From an uncultured Bacteriovoracaceae bacterium (GTDB taxonomy: Bacteria; Bdellovibrionota; Bacteriovoracia; Bacteriovoracales; Bacteriovoracaceae), in contig CATLOT010000016.1 of the NCBI GenBank assembly GCA_950054155.1, forward strand, positions 20,313 through 84,312: a stretch of DNA of 64,000 nucleotides. The letters run 5' to 3'. The position numbers and the translations under genes are program-made. Under the pieces are notes generated by a model. It did no database searches. It saw only the letters and a program-made list of their open reading frames with translations, and was not told the DNA's origin. Of this stretch, positions 43,644 through 51,894 are shown piece after piece (the stretch's first letter is position 1; each line of letters opens with the position of its first letter).

Positions 43644-44326
43644 ACTTCCCTCCAGTTGAAACTGCTGATGAAAATGGACTTCTCGCCCTAGGTGGAGATC
43701 TGGAGATCCCCACATTAATACTCGCCTACCGGCAAGGTATTTTTCCCTGGCCTATTAATGAGGACTTTCCCCTTGCCTGGTTTAGCCCTGACCCGCGCGG
43801 AATTATCGCCTTTAAAGATCTCAAGGTTAATAAACGCCTAAGTCGCTACTTCAAAAAAAGTGATCTCACTTTTAAGGCCAATACAAATTTTAAAGAAGTT
43901 ATTGAAAATTGTGCTCAGGCCAAAAGAAGAGATCAGGCCGGAACATGGATCACCCAAGAAGTACTTGATGGCTATATTCACCTCTTTAATAAGGAGCTCG
44001 CCTACTCAATTGAAGCCTATGAAAATGACAAGCTTGTGGGTGGGGTTTATGGCGTGTGTATCAATGGGATTATCACGGGAGAGAGTATGTTCCACTCCGT
44101 TGATAATGCTTCCAAGTTTTGTTTGGTGCTCCTCCTAAATCTCCTCAACGAGGCTGGCATAGATTGGCTAGATACTCAGATGGTGACGCCTGTGATTAAA
44201 GCCCTTGGGGGCTCTGAAATACCGAGGCGTGATTTTATAAGAAGACTAGGAAGAAATCCTCTGAAGATGAGAAGTGAAATCTTCCCCCAAGAGATCACGA
44301 AAGAGCACTGGCCCTCTTTGCTATAA
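43631..44326 (+). CDS. aat: Leucyl/phenylalanyl-tRNA-protein transferase
   Basis: 231 residues, GTG start with AGGAG 5 bases upstream, overlapping the ureohydrolase by 13 bases in another frame. Adds Leu or Phe to N-terminal Lys/Arg of proteins, marking them for ClpS-ClpAP. Family motifs: FPPVE, GLLALGGDL, YRQGIFPWP, WFSPDPRG and GGVYGVCINGIITGESMFH. Full length. 3' end overlaps the NuoI-like gene by 32 bases. Confidence 0.95.
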   Translation: MAVVNFPPVETADENGLLALGGDLEIPTLILAYRQGIFPWPINEDFPLAWFSPDPRGIIAFKDLKVNKRLSRYFKKSDLTFKANTNFKEVIENCAQAKRRDQAGTWITQEVLDGYIHLFNKELAYSIEAYENDKLVGGVYGVCINGIITGESMFHSVDNASKFCLVLLLNLLNEAGIDWLDTQMVTPVIKALGGSEIPRRDFIRRLGRNPLKMRSEIFPQEITKEHWPSLL

Positions 44327-44741
44327 GATCTACTTCCTTAGGCCCATCCTTGTGCCATATATTTTGAGAGTCACTTGAAAACTCGATGGCATCCTCTGGG
44401 CAAACATCAATGCAAAGATCACAATTGATGCATTTTAAGGATTCAAAAAGAAAGCTCTTAGGAGCGATGGGAAAGGTTTTCTTGCCTGGTAATTCAACAA
44501 CTAAGCAATGAGTGGGACAGGCCTCAACACAAAGCTGACAACTTGTGCAGCGAAGATCACCATTGTCATTATCTTTAAGTTTAAGAAATTGGCGCTCGCC
44601 AAGAACCTTTTCTCCTGCTTGCAATCGTCCCCAGTTTGGTCGGCCGAGAAAGCGAAAGAGAATATAGAAGAACTTTTTAAAAAAGAGAAAAACTCTTTTA
44701 GGCAGGGAGTTTGAAAAATAAACTTCTCTATCAAGAATCAT
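44295..44741 (-). CDS. NuoI-like 8Fe ferredoxin subunit
   Basis: 148 residues. Two [4Fe-4S] motifs: CTSCQLCVEACP (Cys65, 68, 71, 75) and CINCDLCIDVCP (Cys104, 107, 110, 114). An N-terminal hydrophobic helix (about 17-32) matches the membrane-associated start of NuoI. Forms the electron wire between peripheral arm clusters. ATGA overlap with the NuoCD-like gene. Confidence 0.88.
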   Translation of the reverse strand: MILDREVYFSNSLPKRVFLFFKKFFYILFRFLGRPNWGRLQAGEKVLGERQFLKLKDNDNGDLRCTSCQLCVEACPTHCLVVELPGKKTFPIAPKSFLFESLKCINCDLCIDVCPEDAIEFSSDSQNIWHKDGPKEVDLIAKRASALS

Positions 44742-46363
44742 CTATCCATCTCCCATGGGTCAATATTGAGGCTTTGAAAAGCTGTTAGAGCGCCATTGAT
44801 GCTCCCTCCTCGGACAAGAGTGGGATAGGAGTAAAAATGCACTAAACTTGAAGAGCGAATATGAAGATGTTTTAACCCACTTTCATCTGTCTTCAGGTAA
44901 AGCCCTAACTGACCTTCAGAAGACTCAACCATGGTGAAGCTCTCCTCTTTCCTAAAGGCTTCTTGAGCACCAGAAAAACCGTTCTCAAAATCAACTCCTC
45001 TCTTTTCAAGTAGAGGATTGTAGAGCACGTGATTTTTATTAAGGTAATCCCCGGCCGGGAGATGATCGAGCACTTGATTAATAATTCTTAGGCTTTGCTT
45101 TAATTCATGAAGACGAACTAAGAAGCGGTCATAAGTAGTTCCATCAATCCCCAGAGGAACTTCGAATTCAACATCATCATAGAAATAACGAGGCCTTGAT
45201 TTACGTGAGTCAAAGTTTACGCCACAAGCTCTTAAGTTTGGTCCCGTGATACCCAGCTCAATTGCCGTTGTCGCACTCATGGGAAAATCTTGAGTCTCTT
45301 TCATCCAACGGGAGTTTCGGTGAAGCTCTCCATCCACGTCTTCAAGAACCTTAAAAATATATTTCGCGGCTTCAAGCGTTTCCGTTCCCCATCCTAAAGG
45401 CGCTGCTTTAACCATGCCTCCAAAATTAAAGAGAGGAAAGTTTTGAGTTTTTCCCGCATAGAGATTGTAGAGATGATAAATTTGCTCGAGAAGCTCCGCA
45501 AAGACACTCGCTTCAGCAAAGAAACCAAGATCATGGGTGAGCTCCCATAGAAATAGCAGATGGTTTTCTGAACGCGCAAGCTCCATCCACACCATTCTTA
45601 AGGCACGGGCCTTATCAGGCACTTCAATCTTAAGGCGCTCTTCCATGGTTTCAACCCAAAGGAGAGGGGCAAAAACACAGTCTTTTAAACTCAAACGCTC
45701 AAAGAGAAAGGTCAAATGAAAGAAGTCTTTCTTTAAGGTTTGCTTTTCAAAGTTCCTAAAGTGAAGACCTCTCTCCATTTCAATGTCAAAGACCTTTCCG
45801 TTGCCATGAAGAAAGTCGGCACGTGCCTTGCCTTTAAAGGGACTCTCATAGGGACCAAAGCGCTGCCACTTCTTTTCACTGGCTTCACTTTCAGGTCTAA
45901 GGGGCAACTCATATTTTGGCAGTTCTTTTATTTTAACTTTCTTCTTGCCTTGGGCGAGAAGAACTCGTTGTTGGGATTTAAGTCCATTAGAAATATAAAT
46001 ATCTTCATGCTGACAGATATCTTCTTCAAAGGCCTGAGCACTAGGGTAAAGGGAAGCGAGGCTGGCAAAGAATTGTCCTTCTCCGATATCAACTCTAACT
46101 TGAAGCCTGAAATAAACTTCAAGATTGAGAAACTGATAGACGAGTGACTTCTTAGATCCATCTGTTTCAAGGGTCAGGTCAAGAAGCATAATAAAACCAA
46201 AGTCGTCTTTTAAGCGAAAAAAGAAATCTTCATAAATAGTCGTCTCCTCCCTATCAAGAGGAAACGTCAAAGGGAGATTAAAAGCTAAACTTCCATGACT
46301 CGAAAAGGAAGATTGAAAATCAGTACCAAATGATTTGAAGAGCTCATCTCTAAGCTTGTGCAT
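44738..46363 (-). CDS. NuoCD-like fused subunit (complex I peripheral arm)
   Basis: 541 residues from ATG 46363 with GGGAG 5 bases upstream. Residues 1 to about 165 are a diverged NuoC-like part; residues about 190-541 are NuoD: FLFERLSLKD, LWVETMEERLKIEVPDKARALRMVWMELARSENHLLFL, ITGPNLRACGVNFDSRKSRPRYFYDDVEFEVP and the C-terminal DPWEMDR. No CxxC pairs for a nickel site, so it is a complex I type, not a hydrogenase. Overlaps nuoB by 14 bases. Membrane subunits are absent from this cluster. Confidence 0.85.
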   Translation of the reverse strand: MHKLRDELFKSFGTDFQSSFSSHGSLAFNLPLTFPLDREETTIYEDFFFRLKDDFGFIMLLDLTLETDGSKKSLVYQFLNLEVYFRLQVRVDIGEGQFFASLASLYPSAQAFEEDICQHEDIYISNGLKSQQRVLLAQGKKKVKIKELPKYELPLRPESEASEKKWQRFGPYESPFKGKARADFLHGNGKVFDIEMERGLHFRNFEKQTLKKDFFHLTFLFERLSLKDCVFAPLLWVETMEERLKIEVPDKARALRMVWMELARSENHLLFLWELTHDLGFFAEASVFAELLEQIYHLYNLYAGKTQNFPLFNFGGMVKAAPLGWGTETLEAAKYIFKVLEDVDGELHRNSRWMKETQDFPMSATTAIELGITGPNLRACGVNFDSRKSRPRYFYDDVEFEVPLGIDGTTYDRFLVRLHELKQSLRIINQVLDHLPAGDYLNKNHVLYNPLLEKRGVDFENGFSGAQEAFRKEESFTMVESSEGQLGLYLKTDESGLKHLHIRSSSLVHFYSYPTLVRGGSINGALTAFQSLNIDPWEMDR

Positions 46364-46820
46364 GAATCTCCCTTTGCCCCTCTCCACGACGGACCATACT
46401 ACGCATCTTTTCAATCCCTGCAATCAAGGATTCAAGCGTTGGAGGACAGCCACCAATATAAATATCGACAGGAAGAAAGGAGTCCAAAGGTATGGTCTCA
46501 AAGAGAGCGCCACTTGCAGTGCACATACCAACGGCCATAACATAACGTGGTTCCATTAAAGACTCATAAAGCTCCCTAAGGTAGGCTTGGGACTTTTCGT
46601 TAATCACACCTGATACAATCAAGACGTCACAAGAGCCTGCTGCTTTATTATCAATAAGATCTTCTCTAATATTGGCCGCTTGGGGGTTTGGTCCACTTAG
46701 TCGGGCCAATTCTCGCGTACAGCAATTGCCCCCCACAATAAAGGGGCTCATAAGCTCAGCACGCGACCATGACTTCATGCGTGCCAAAAAGCTCTTCGAA
46801 TTGATTACAGATGCTTCCAT
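46350..46820 (-). CDS. NuoB-like subunit (cluster N2)
   Basis: 156 residues. Four cysteines for cluster N2: Cys33-Cys34 (GGNCCTRE), Cys100 (VGMCTASGALF) and Cys125 (GGCPPTLESLI). Compact, full length for the conserved NuoB core. Electron transfer to quinone at the junction with the membrane arm. First gene of NuoB-NuoCD-NuoI. Preceded by the lipoprotein gene with a 36-base gap. Confidence 0.88.
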   Translation of the reverse strand: MEASVINSKSFLARMKSWSRAELMSPFIVGGNCCTRELARLSGPNPQAANIREDLIDNKAAGSCDVLIVSGVINEKSQAYLRELYESLMEPRYVMAVGMCTASGALFETIPLDSFLPVDIYIGGCPPTLESLIAGIEKMRSMVRRGEGQREIHAQA

Positions 46821-46856
46821 CCTGTTATTTTAGGAATAGAAGTATTGGATGACAAC

Positions 46857-48452
46857 CTAACGAATAATATCGTAGCGTCCACGGCGCAACTTTTTCGTAA
46901 ACTTATCCCATGAAATATCTTGAGGAAAGATCGGCTCTTTCTCCTCTAGCTCACGGGCATTACAACCGAGATGCTTTCCATTGCGATGGGTCCAACTAAA
47001 GAGTTCCTGATGAGTGCCCCCTATTCCATTATCAAACTCAAGAAAATGGTAATGCTCTTTTCCAGAATTATTTAAAGCGGACATAACCGTGACTGCTTGA
47101 TCAAATGACTCATCAAGTTGTTTTGAGGAACATTCTCTCGGTACACCTGTTTGGTAACGTCTCTTTCCATTGGCCATCAGGGTATTCTCAACCCAAGTGC
47201 GTCTTCTACACAAATAATAGTAGTTGAGATCCTCTAAATTAAACCAATTCGTCATATGCGCAAAGAACCACATTCGCTCTGGATTTATCTTTTGATTAGC
47301 GGGTCTTACAAAACGCGCGCAGGTTCTAAACCTCTCCCCATATTTTTCATAAAAATGAAAAAAGAAGCGCGACCAATCAAGAATTCTCTCCTTGGCGGCA
47401 GCACTTTGCTCATCTTCTTTCACTTCCTCCTCAAAGTCCTCTTTGAAGAAGCGGCTCATTTGAAATTTGGCCATATCTCTAAGCTCTTTAGCCCTCTTGC
47501 TATATTCAGCCTCAAGATTCTTTTCTTTAAGATAGGCCTTATTCATGGCAGCCCTCACCTTCTTTTGAGAACGCCAGAGATAGTCATAGAGATAGAAGCA
47601 ATTCTTTCTTAGTGAATTAATCTCCTCAAAAGCAAAGTGATGCCCATACTTGTAAGCATTATCAAGCGCCTTCTGACCTGAGATTTCGCCTACCAGGCGA
47701 TAGGCTGGCACAGGTTTTGGACCTAGCCTTGTGCGCCCAAATCCATTTTCTGCAAAAGCCTTCATATAGGCCCAATCAACTTTTGACTTAAGATCTGAAA
47801 TCGTCATCACTTTTTCAAACTGGGGATCAAAGGGATTAACTCCAATGAGAACAAGTTGAGAGAGCCATGCCTTCTGGGAGCGGCAAGGATACTCATCACA
47901 AAATTGTAAGAGGACACCTCCAACGATTCGCGCTCTTTGAGATTGGACAGTGGAGTTCACCCGATTACTGAGAAGATGCTCCTTGGCACCAAAGACCCAC
48001 ACCCTTTGAGGCTCACCTGTTTGGTCGAGAAGGCGCGGGATAATGCCTTGAGAGAAATTAGGTCTGTCTATCTTAGAAGAATAGGACTCCCAAATATCAT
48101 CTTGAGAGCAATAGGTTCTCTCCCTAAAGAGTTCACCACTAACGAGATCAAGATCATACCTATGGGCTGAGCCCACAGGTGTCGTGAGGTAGTAAGAAAT
48201 ATCACTACTCTCTTTAGTACGAAAAGCAGTGAGGTCAAAAAAGGGATGGCCAGGGATATCTCCCATAGAGGTGCGCAGCCTAAATCTTTCAGGAGCATTA
48301 AACCATACGGGTTTGGCCTTCACACCGATCGCCTCTTCCTTTTTAGCCTCTGGCTGGGGATTACTCGAACAGGAACTCAGAGCGAGCGCAACCAGCCCAA
48401 ACGTTAAAATGATGTGATTTGCTCGTTGACAATATTGCTGTAAATAGTTCAA
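46857..48452 (-). CDS. Large lipoprotein, lineage-specific, unknown
   Basis: 531 residues. Signal with lipobox LALSSCSS (Cys about 28), then a long chain without recognised domain. Features: many Trp/Tyr/Arg, an EDFEEEVKEDEQ acidic segment near 345, HYHFLEFDNGIGGTHQELFSWTH near 475, and several single cysteines. Function not assigned. Its first codons overlap a probable tRNA-Leu promoter on the other strand. Confidence 0.75.
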   Translation of the reverse strand: MNYLQQYCQRANHIILTFGLVALALSSCSSNPQPEAKKEEAIGVKAKPVWFNAPERFRLRTSMGDIPGHPFFDLTAFRTKESSDISYYLTTPVGSAHRYDLDLVSGELFRERTYCSQDDIWESYSSKIDRPNFSQGIIPRLLDQTGEPQRVWVFGAKEHLLSNRVNSTVQSQRARIVGGVLLQFCDEYPCRSQKAWLSQLVLIGVNPFDPQFEKVMTISDLKSKVDWAYMKAFAENGFGRTRLGPKPVPAYRLVGEISGQKALDNAYKYGHHFAFEEINSLRKNCFYLYDYLWRSQKKVRAAMNKAYLKEKNLEAEYSKRAKELRDMAKFQMSRFFKEDFEEEVKEDEQSAAAKERILDWSRFFFHFYEKYGERFRTCARFVRPANQKINPERMWFFAHMTNWFNLEDLNYYYLCRRRTWVENTLMANGKRRYQTGVPRECSSKQLDESFDQAVTVMSALNNSGKEHYHFLEFDNGIGGTHQELFSWTHRNGKHLGCNARELEEKEPIFPQDISWDKFTKKLRRGRYDIIR

Positions 48453-48454
48453 AA
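48426..48454 (+). promoter_or_regulatory. Candidate tRNA-Leu promoter
   Basis: -35 TTGACA (48426-48431), 17-base spacer, weak -10 TCAAAA (48449-48454). Predicted start is about 12 bases before the tRNA. The -35 is consensus, the -10 poor. It overlaps the start codons of the divergent lipoprotein gene. Confidence 0.4.
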
Positions 48455-48472
48455 TTCAAACCTACCTTAAGT

Positions 48473-48559
48473 CCCCCGGTGATGAAATTGGTAGACATAC
48501 GGGATTTAAAATCCCGGGGCTTCACGGCCGTGCGGGTTCAAGTCCCGCCTGGGGGACCA
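48473..48559 (+). tRNA. tRNA-Leu (anticodon UAA)
   Basis: 87 bases. Acceptor CCCCCGG pairs with CTGGGGG (one G-U), anticodon stem CGGGA / TCCCG with loop TTTAAAA (anticodon UAA), long variable arm GGGCTTCACGGCCGT, T-stem GCGGG / CCCGC with TTCAAGT, discriminator A and encoded CCA. The long variable arm and UAA anticodon identify leucine. Confidence 0.95.
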
Positions 48560-49006
48560 CTTCTTTTATTATAATCACTTCGAAATTTTTCTCACCCTTT
48601 AATTCTAACAGATTGGAAGGACAAAAGGACAAAAAGAGACAAATGTCCGCTTGTTTCAGGAAGGCATGGACTTTGTCCAAGTTTAATCAGTTTTTTAGGG
48701 TTTTATTTGTTTTTTAACCTCTGCGGAGAAATACTTTATTTCAAGAAAGCATTTCATGTCTCTGGGTGCTTTTAGCTCGGTGCGGCAAAACTCCGAGTGA
48801 TAATCCCTGGTCTCGCCTAACCTTGGGAATAGAAGATATGATTGGTGGCATCTGTGCATAAGGATGAAAGCGCTTGTGCCACCAACCTTCTTACTTCACC
48901 GCACAATCATCTTGTCAGTTTTTTTCATTTTATTTTTGATGATCTTTTCCTACATTATAACCTATAAAAATAATCTAATATTTTAAGATTTTATGAGGAT
49001 ATCATT
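48560..49006. other. Long intergenic region after tRNA-Leu
   Basis: 447 bases with no credible open frame. It holds T-rich tracts near 48680-48715, a repeated GGACAAAA motif near 48620, and a GC-richer, strongly structured block at 48776-48925 described separately. The last 80 bases are AT-rich and lead to the HTH gene. Confidence 0.6.
48776..48925 (+). ncRNA. Structured RNA candidate, family unassigned
   Basis: Possible closing stem GTGCGG (48780-48785) / CCGCAC (48899-48904). Inside: TCCC / GGGA helix (48804-48807 with 48825-48828) and a long irregular arm TTGGTGGCA / TGCCACCAA (48842-48850 with 48877-48885), continued by GTGC / GCGC and a 12-base loop. An alternative CTCGG / CCGAG helix uses 48776-48797. 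Seven T at 48919-48925 may end it. Resembles a 6S-like or leader RNA in general form, but no family signature was confirmed. Confidence 0.4.
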
Positions 49007-49813
49007 GTGCAAGAATCGCACGACATTAATAAGGCCCAAGTGAAACCTGATCAGCTCAGGCTCCAAGTGGCTAATGACCTCAAGGAAAAGCTAAGTGAGT
49101 TTAATGATCCCAAGAAAGGGATCAAAGTAATGGCCATGCTTATGGGCATTCACGAAAAGACTTTAAAGAGACTCATTGATTGCGAAAACAAGCCTGGTCA
49201 ACAAACTGTCTTTAAAATTTATCGTGTTCTTTGTAAGAGCCAAAATGATGCTGAACTCTTTGAAAAGGTCCCTGACATTATTAAAGAGTTTATTATCAAA
49301 AGCTCCCCTCGCAATTTTAGCGAAAATATTGTCTACCAAATGGATCTCGATGCAGAATTGAAGAAAGATCCTGCCTTTTGTGAAATCTACTTTCTCCTTG
49401 GCACTGGTGGAGTCAGCAAAGAATATATTGCTTTTAATTACGGGGCTTATGGTGAGCGCCTCCTCAATAAAATGCTCGACCAGCAAGTTGCTGCTCCCCT
49501 AAGAAAAGACTTCTACACTCTTGGAATCAATCAAGTTCCTCTCAGTGGAGATACCCTCTCCTATGTTGGCCAGCATCTTATCAACCGCTTTCACAAGCCA
49601 AGCAATGGCGATGAACTTGGTCAAAACTATTTCTCCCTCTACGCTCAAGGTCTTTCTGAGGAAGCCTATGCGAAATGGCTAGAGATTGAAAAAGAGGCTT
49701 TTGACAAGAAAATGGAAATAGCGAAAGACCCCAAGAATCACGGTAATGTAAGAGCATTTACTCAATCAGTTGTTGATACTCTTGAAGAGTCTCCCAAAGA
49801 ATTTAAGCACTAA
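49007..49813 (+). CDS. HTH-containing protein of Bdellovibrio-type regulators
   Basis: 268 residues, GTG start with GAGGA upstream. Residues about 38-72 form a helix-turn-helix-like segment (MLMGIHEKTLKRLIDCENK). The remainder is helical with no enzymatic motif; general form recalls TIGR02147-type proteins common in this phylum, but the match is not certain. 12 bases before the secreted-protein gene, so co-transcribed. Lies directly after the structured RNA candidate. Confidence 0.65.
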   Translation: MQESHDINKAQVKPDQLRLQVANDLKEKLSEFNDPKKGIKVMAMLMGIHEKTLKRLIDCENKPGQQTVFKIYRVLCKSQNDAELFEKVPDIIKEFIIKSSPRNFSENIVYQMDLDAELKKDPAFCEIYFLLGTGGVSKEYIAFNYGAYGERLLNKMLDQQVAAPLRKDFYTLGINQVPLSGDTLSYVGQHLINRFHKPSNGDELGQNYFSLYAQGLSEEAYAKWLEIEKEAFDKKMEIAKDPKNHGNVRAFTQSVVDTLEESPKEFKH

Positions 49814-49825
49814 GGTAAGTTGGAC

Positions 49826-50338
49826 ATGAAAGAAATATTTAAAGCACTCTCATTCATTACACTTTTCTTTGTATTTAGCCTCTGTGCCTCTGCTCAGTCG
49901 AACACTCCCGGAACAGGGATTGGAAACGACAACGGCGGGCCAAAGCAAAGCTGGCAAGATATTTACAGAAACCCCAACCTAAGACCTCAGTTTCCGAAAT
50001 ATGATATTGAGGGCAGACAAATTGGTTTTAATGCTCTTTGTATTTCAGGTGAGAGAATCCGCTCGCGTTACAAGTACGTTGTCACCATCAACTTCACCAA
50101 GTTCATGTACGACTACCTCTATACTGATCGCGTAAGATTTGTTGAACAATGTATTCGTTGGGATCGTGGAGTCTGTATCTCTCATGAATCAGTTAAGGTT
50201 GAAATCCCTCTCAAGCAACCTATTCAGGTCCTTAAAAAGAATGTGGATACAGAGGATAATTCCATCGAATGGGGCCGTGCTTTTGAGAAAGATTTTGTTC
50301 TCAAGGAATGTCCAGAGGACCCTAAATTTCCCTTTTAA
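49826..50338 (+). CDS. Small secreted protein, unknown
   Basis: 170 residues from ATG 49826 (an in-frame TTG at 49820 is less likely). Signal peptide to about residue 23 (LCASA), Gly/Asn-rich linker, then a beta-rich domain with four cysteines (ALCISGE, EQCIRWDRGVCISHE, KECPED). No family recognised. Ends at a strong terminator. Paired with an HTH gene. Confidence 0.7.
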   Translation: MKEIFKALSFITLFFVFSLCASAQSNTPGTGIGNDNGGPKQSWQDIYRNPNLRPQFPKYDIEGRQIGFNALCISGERIRSRYKYVVTINFTKFMYDYLYTDRVRFVEQCIRWDRGVCISHESVKVEIPLKQPIQVLKKNVDTEDNSIEWGRAFEKDFVLKECPEDPKFPF

Positions 50339-50360
50339 TATCAATAAATCCGATATGTTA

Positions 50361-50389
50361 AAGGCAGGCTTAAGGTCTGCCTTTTTTTT
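50361..50389 (+). terminator. Intrinsic terminator of the HTH / secreted-protein unit
   Basis: Perfect 7-bp stem AAGGCAG / CTGCCTT, 9-base loop, eight T. Confidence 0.9.
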
Positions 50390-50415
50390 GCCCAATTCTT
50401 AAACACCCTTGTAAA

Positions 50416-50440
50416 TAAAAAAGGCCCTCGCTGGGGCCCT
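50416..50440 (-). terminator. Intrinsic terminator of the sucA-sucB-lpd operon
   Basis: On the minus strand: stem GGCCC / GGGCC with a 6-base loop then six or more T. Lies 27 bases beyond the lpd stop. Confidence 0.85.
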
Positions 50441-50466
50441 TTCTTTAATTTTAACTCCTTTATATT

Positions 50467-51870
50467 TTAAATATGGAGTGCACGACCTTCTGTTGCGGCG
50501 AGACACGCCTCTTTAAAGGACTCCGTGTAAGTGGGGTGAGCGTGGCAGGTTCTGGCAACATCCTCAGCTGACGCCCTAAACTCCATGGCGAGAACTGCTT
50601 CTGCAATCATATCGGCACAGCGAGGTCCAACCATATGAACACCAAGAATCTCATCAGTCTCTTTGTCGGCAAGAACCTTGATAAGACCTTCTGACTCATT
50701 GGAAGCCCGTGCTCGACCAGAAGCTTTAAAAGGAAAGCTGCCCGTTTTATAGGCTTTCTTCTCTTCCTTAAGCTGCTGTTCTGTATAGCCAACTGAAGCA
50801 ACCTCTGGCCAAGTGTAGACAACACCTGGAACTAGAAGATAATTAAGATGGGGTTTCTCTCCATTGAGAAGTTCTGCTACAAAAACACCTTCTTCTTCAG
50901 CCTTATGAGCAAGCATCGCGCCCTTCGTAACATCACCAATAGCGTAAATATGAGAAATCTTAGTTCTGAGTTGATTATCGGTAGGCACACGTCCTCTCTC
51001 ATCAAGTTCAAGACCAATTCCTTCTAAGTTGAGCCCTTCCGTATAAGGACGGCGTCCAGCGGCCACAAGAACATAATCAGCCTCAAGATTAACTTCTTTA
51101 TCATCTTTCTTTGCTTTGGCCGTAACCTTTACTTTGGTTTTGAGAGCATCAACCTTTGTCACCCCATGACCTAGATAGAACTCCATTCCCTGTTTCTTAA
51201 GAACTTTTTGTAGGTTCTTACCCATGTCCTTATCCATTGTCGCCAAACATGAGTCGGCGTATTCAACAACAGAGATCTCGGTCCCAAGCCTTTTAAATAC
51301 GGAGCCAAGCTCAAGACCAATCACACCGCCACCAATAACAATCATGCTCTTAGGCAACTCAGGAAGCTTAAGGGCTTCAGTAGAGGTAATGACTCTTTTC
51401 TTGTCGATCTCAACACCTGGAATAGAAGATGGCTTAGATCCTGTGGCAATAACAATATTCTTGCCTTTAATCTGCTCTTCTTTTTCACCACTAATTTTTA
51501 TAGTGTGCTCATCAACAAAGGAGCCATGACCTGTATAAACATCGACCTTATTCTTTTTCATCAAGAAGCTCACGCCGCCACAAGTGTCACTGACAACCTT
51601 CTCAACTCTTTCACGCATTTTTGGGAAATCAATATCAACTTTATTGGCGTTGATTCCGTGATCTTGAAAATGGTTCACAAGTTCGTGGTAGCGCTCACTT
51701 GAATCTAGCCACGCCTTAGAAGGGATACAACCCACATTGAGACAAGTTCCACCAAGCGTTTGATACTTCTCAACAAGCGCTGTTTTAAAGCCTAGTTGAG
51801 CGGCACGAATGGCACATACATAACCACCAGGACCACTTCCAATAATGACAACATCATATTCTTTACTCAT
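50467..51870 (-). CDS. lpd: Dihydrolipoamide dehydrogenase (E3)
   Basis: 467 residues. FAD motif GSGPGGYVCA at 11-20, redox cysteines GGTCLNVGC (Cys43, Cys48), NAD motif GGGVIGLELGSVF, and the C-terminal HAHPTYTE catalytic His-Glu. Reoxidises dihydrolipoamide for oxoacid dehydrogenase complexes. Downstream of sucB, and so the E3 of the 2-oxoglutarate complex; may also serve the branched-chain complex. Confidence 0.97.
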   Translation of the reverse strand: MSKEYDVVIIGSGPGGYVCAIRAAQLGFKTALVEKYQTLGGTCLNVGCIPSKAWLDSSERYHELVNHFQDHGINANKVDIDFPKMRERVEKVVSDTCGGVSFLMKKNKVDVYTGHGSFVDEHTIKISGEKEEQIKGKNIVIATGSKPSSIPGVEIDKKRVITSTEALKLPELPKSMIVIGGGVIGLELGSVFKRLGTEISVVEYADSCLATMDKDMGKNLQKVLKKQGMEFYLGHGVTKVDALKTKVKVTAKAKKDDKEVNLEADYVLVAAGRRPYTEGLNLEGIGLELDERGRVPTDNQLRTKISHIYAIGDVTKGAMLAHKAEEEGVFVAELLNGEKPHLNYLLVPGVVYTWPEVASVGYTEQQLKEEKKAYKTGSFPFKASGRARASNESEGLIKVLADKETDEILGVHMVGPRCADMIAEAVLAMEFRASAEDVARTCHAHPTYTESFKEACLAATEGRALHI

Positions 51871-51894
51871 TTTATACTCCTTAGTGATGATCTC

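Noticed and set aside
44738..46363. [NiFe] hydrogenase large subunit
   Set aside because: No CxxC pairs for nickel; motifs are those of NuoD.
48770..48830. Cobalamin riboswitch
   Set aside because: Only vague likeness in the CGGTGC/CTCCGAG part; the B12-box signature is absent and the downstream gene is not a B12 gene.
48755..48925. 6S RNA identity for the structured block
   Set aside because: The start resembles 6S (CTCTGGG, CTCCGAGTGATA), but the required closing arm CCCAGAG is missing at the 3' side. Kept only as an unassigned RNA candidate.
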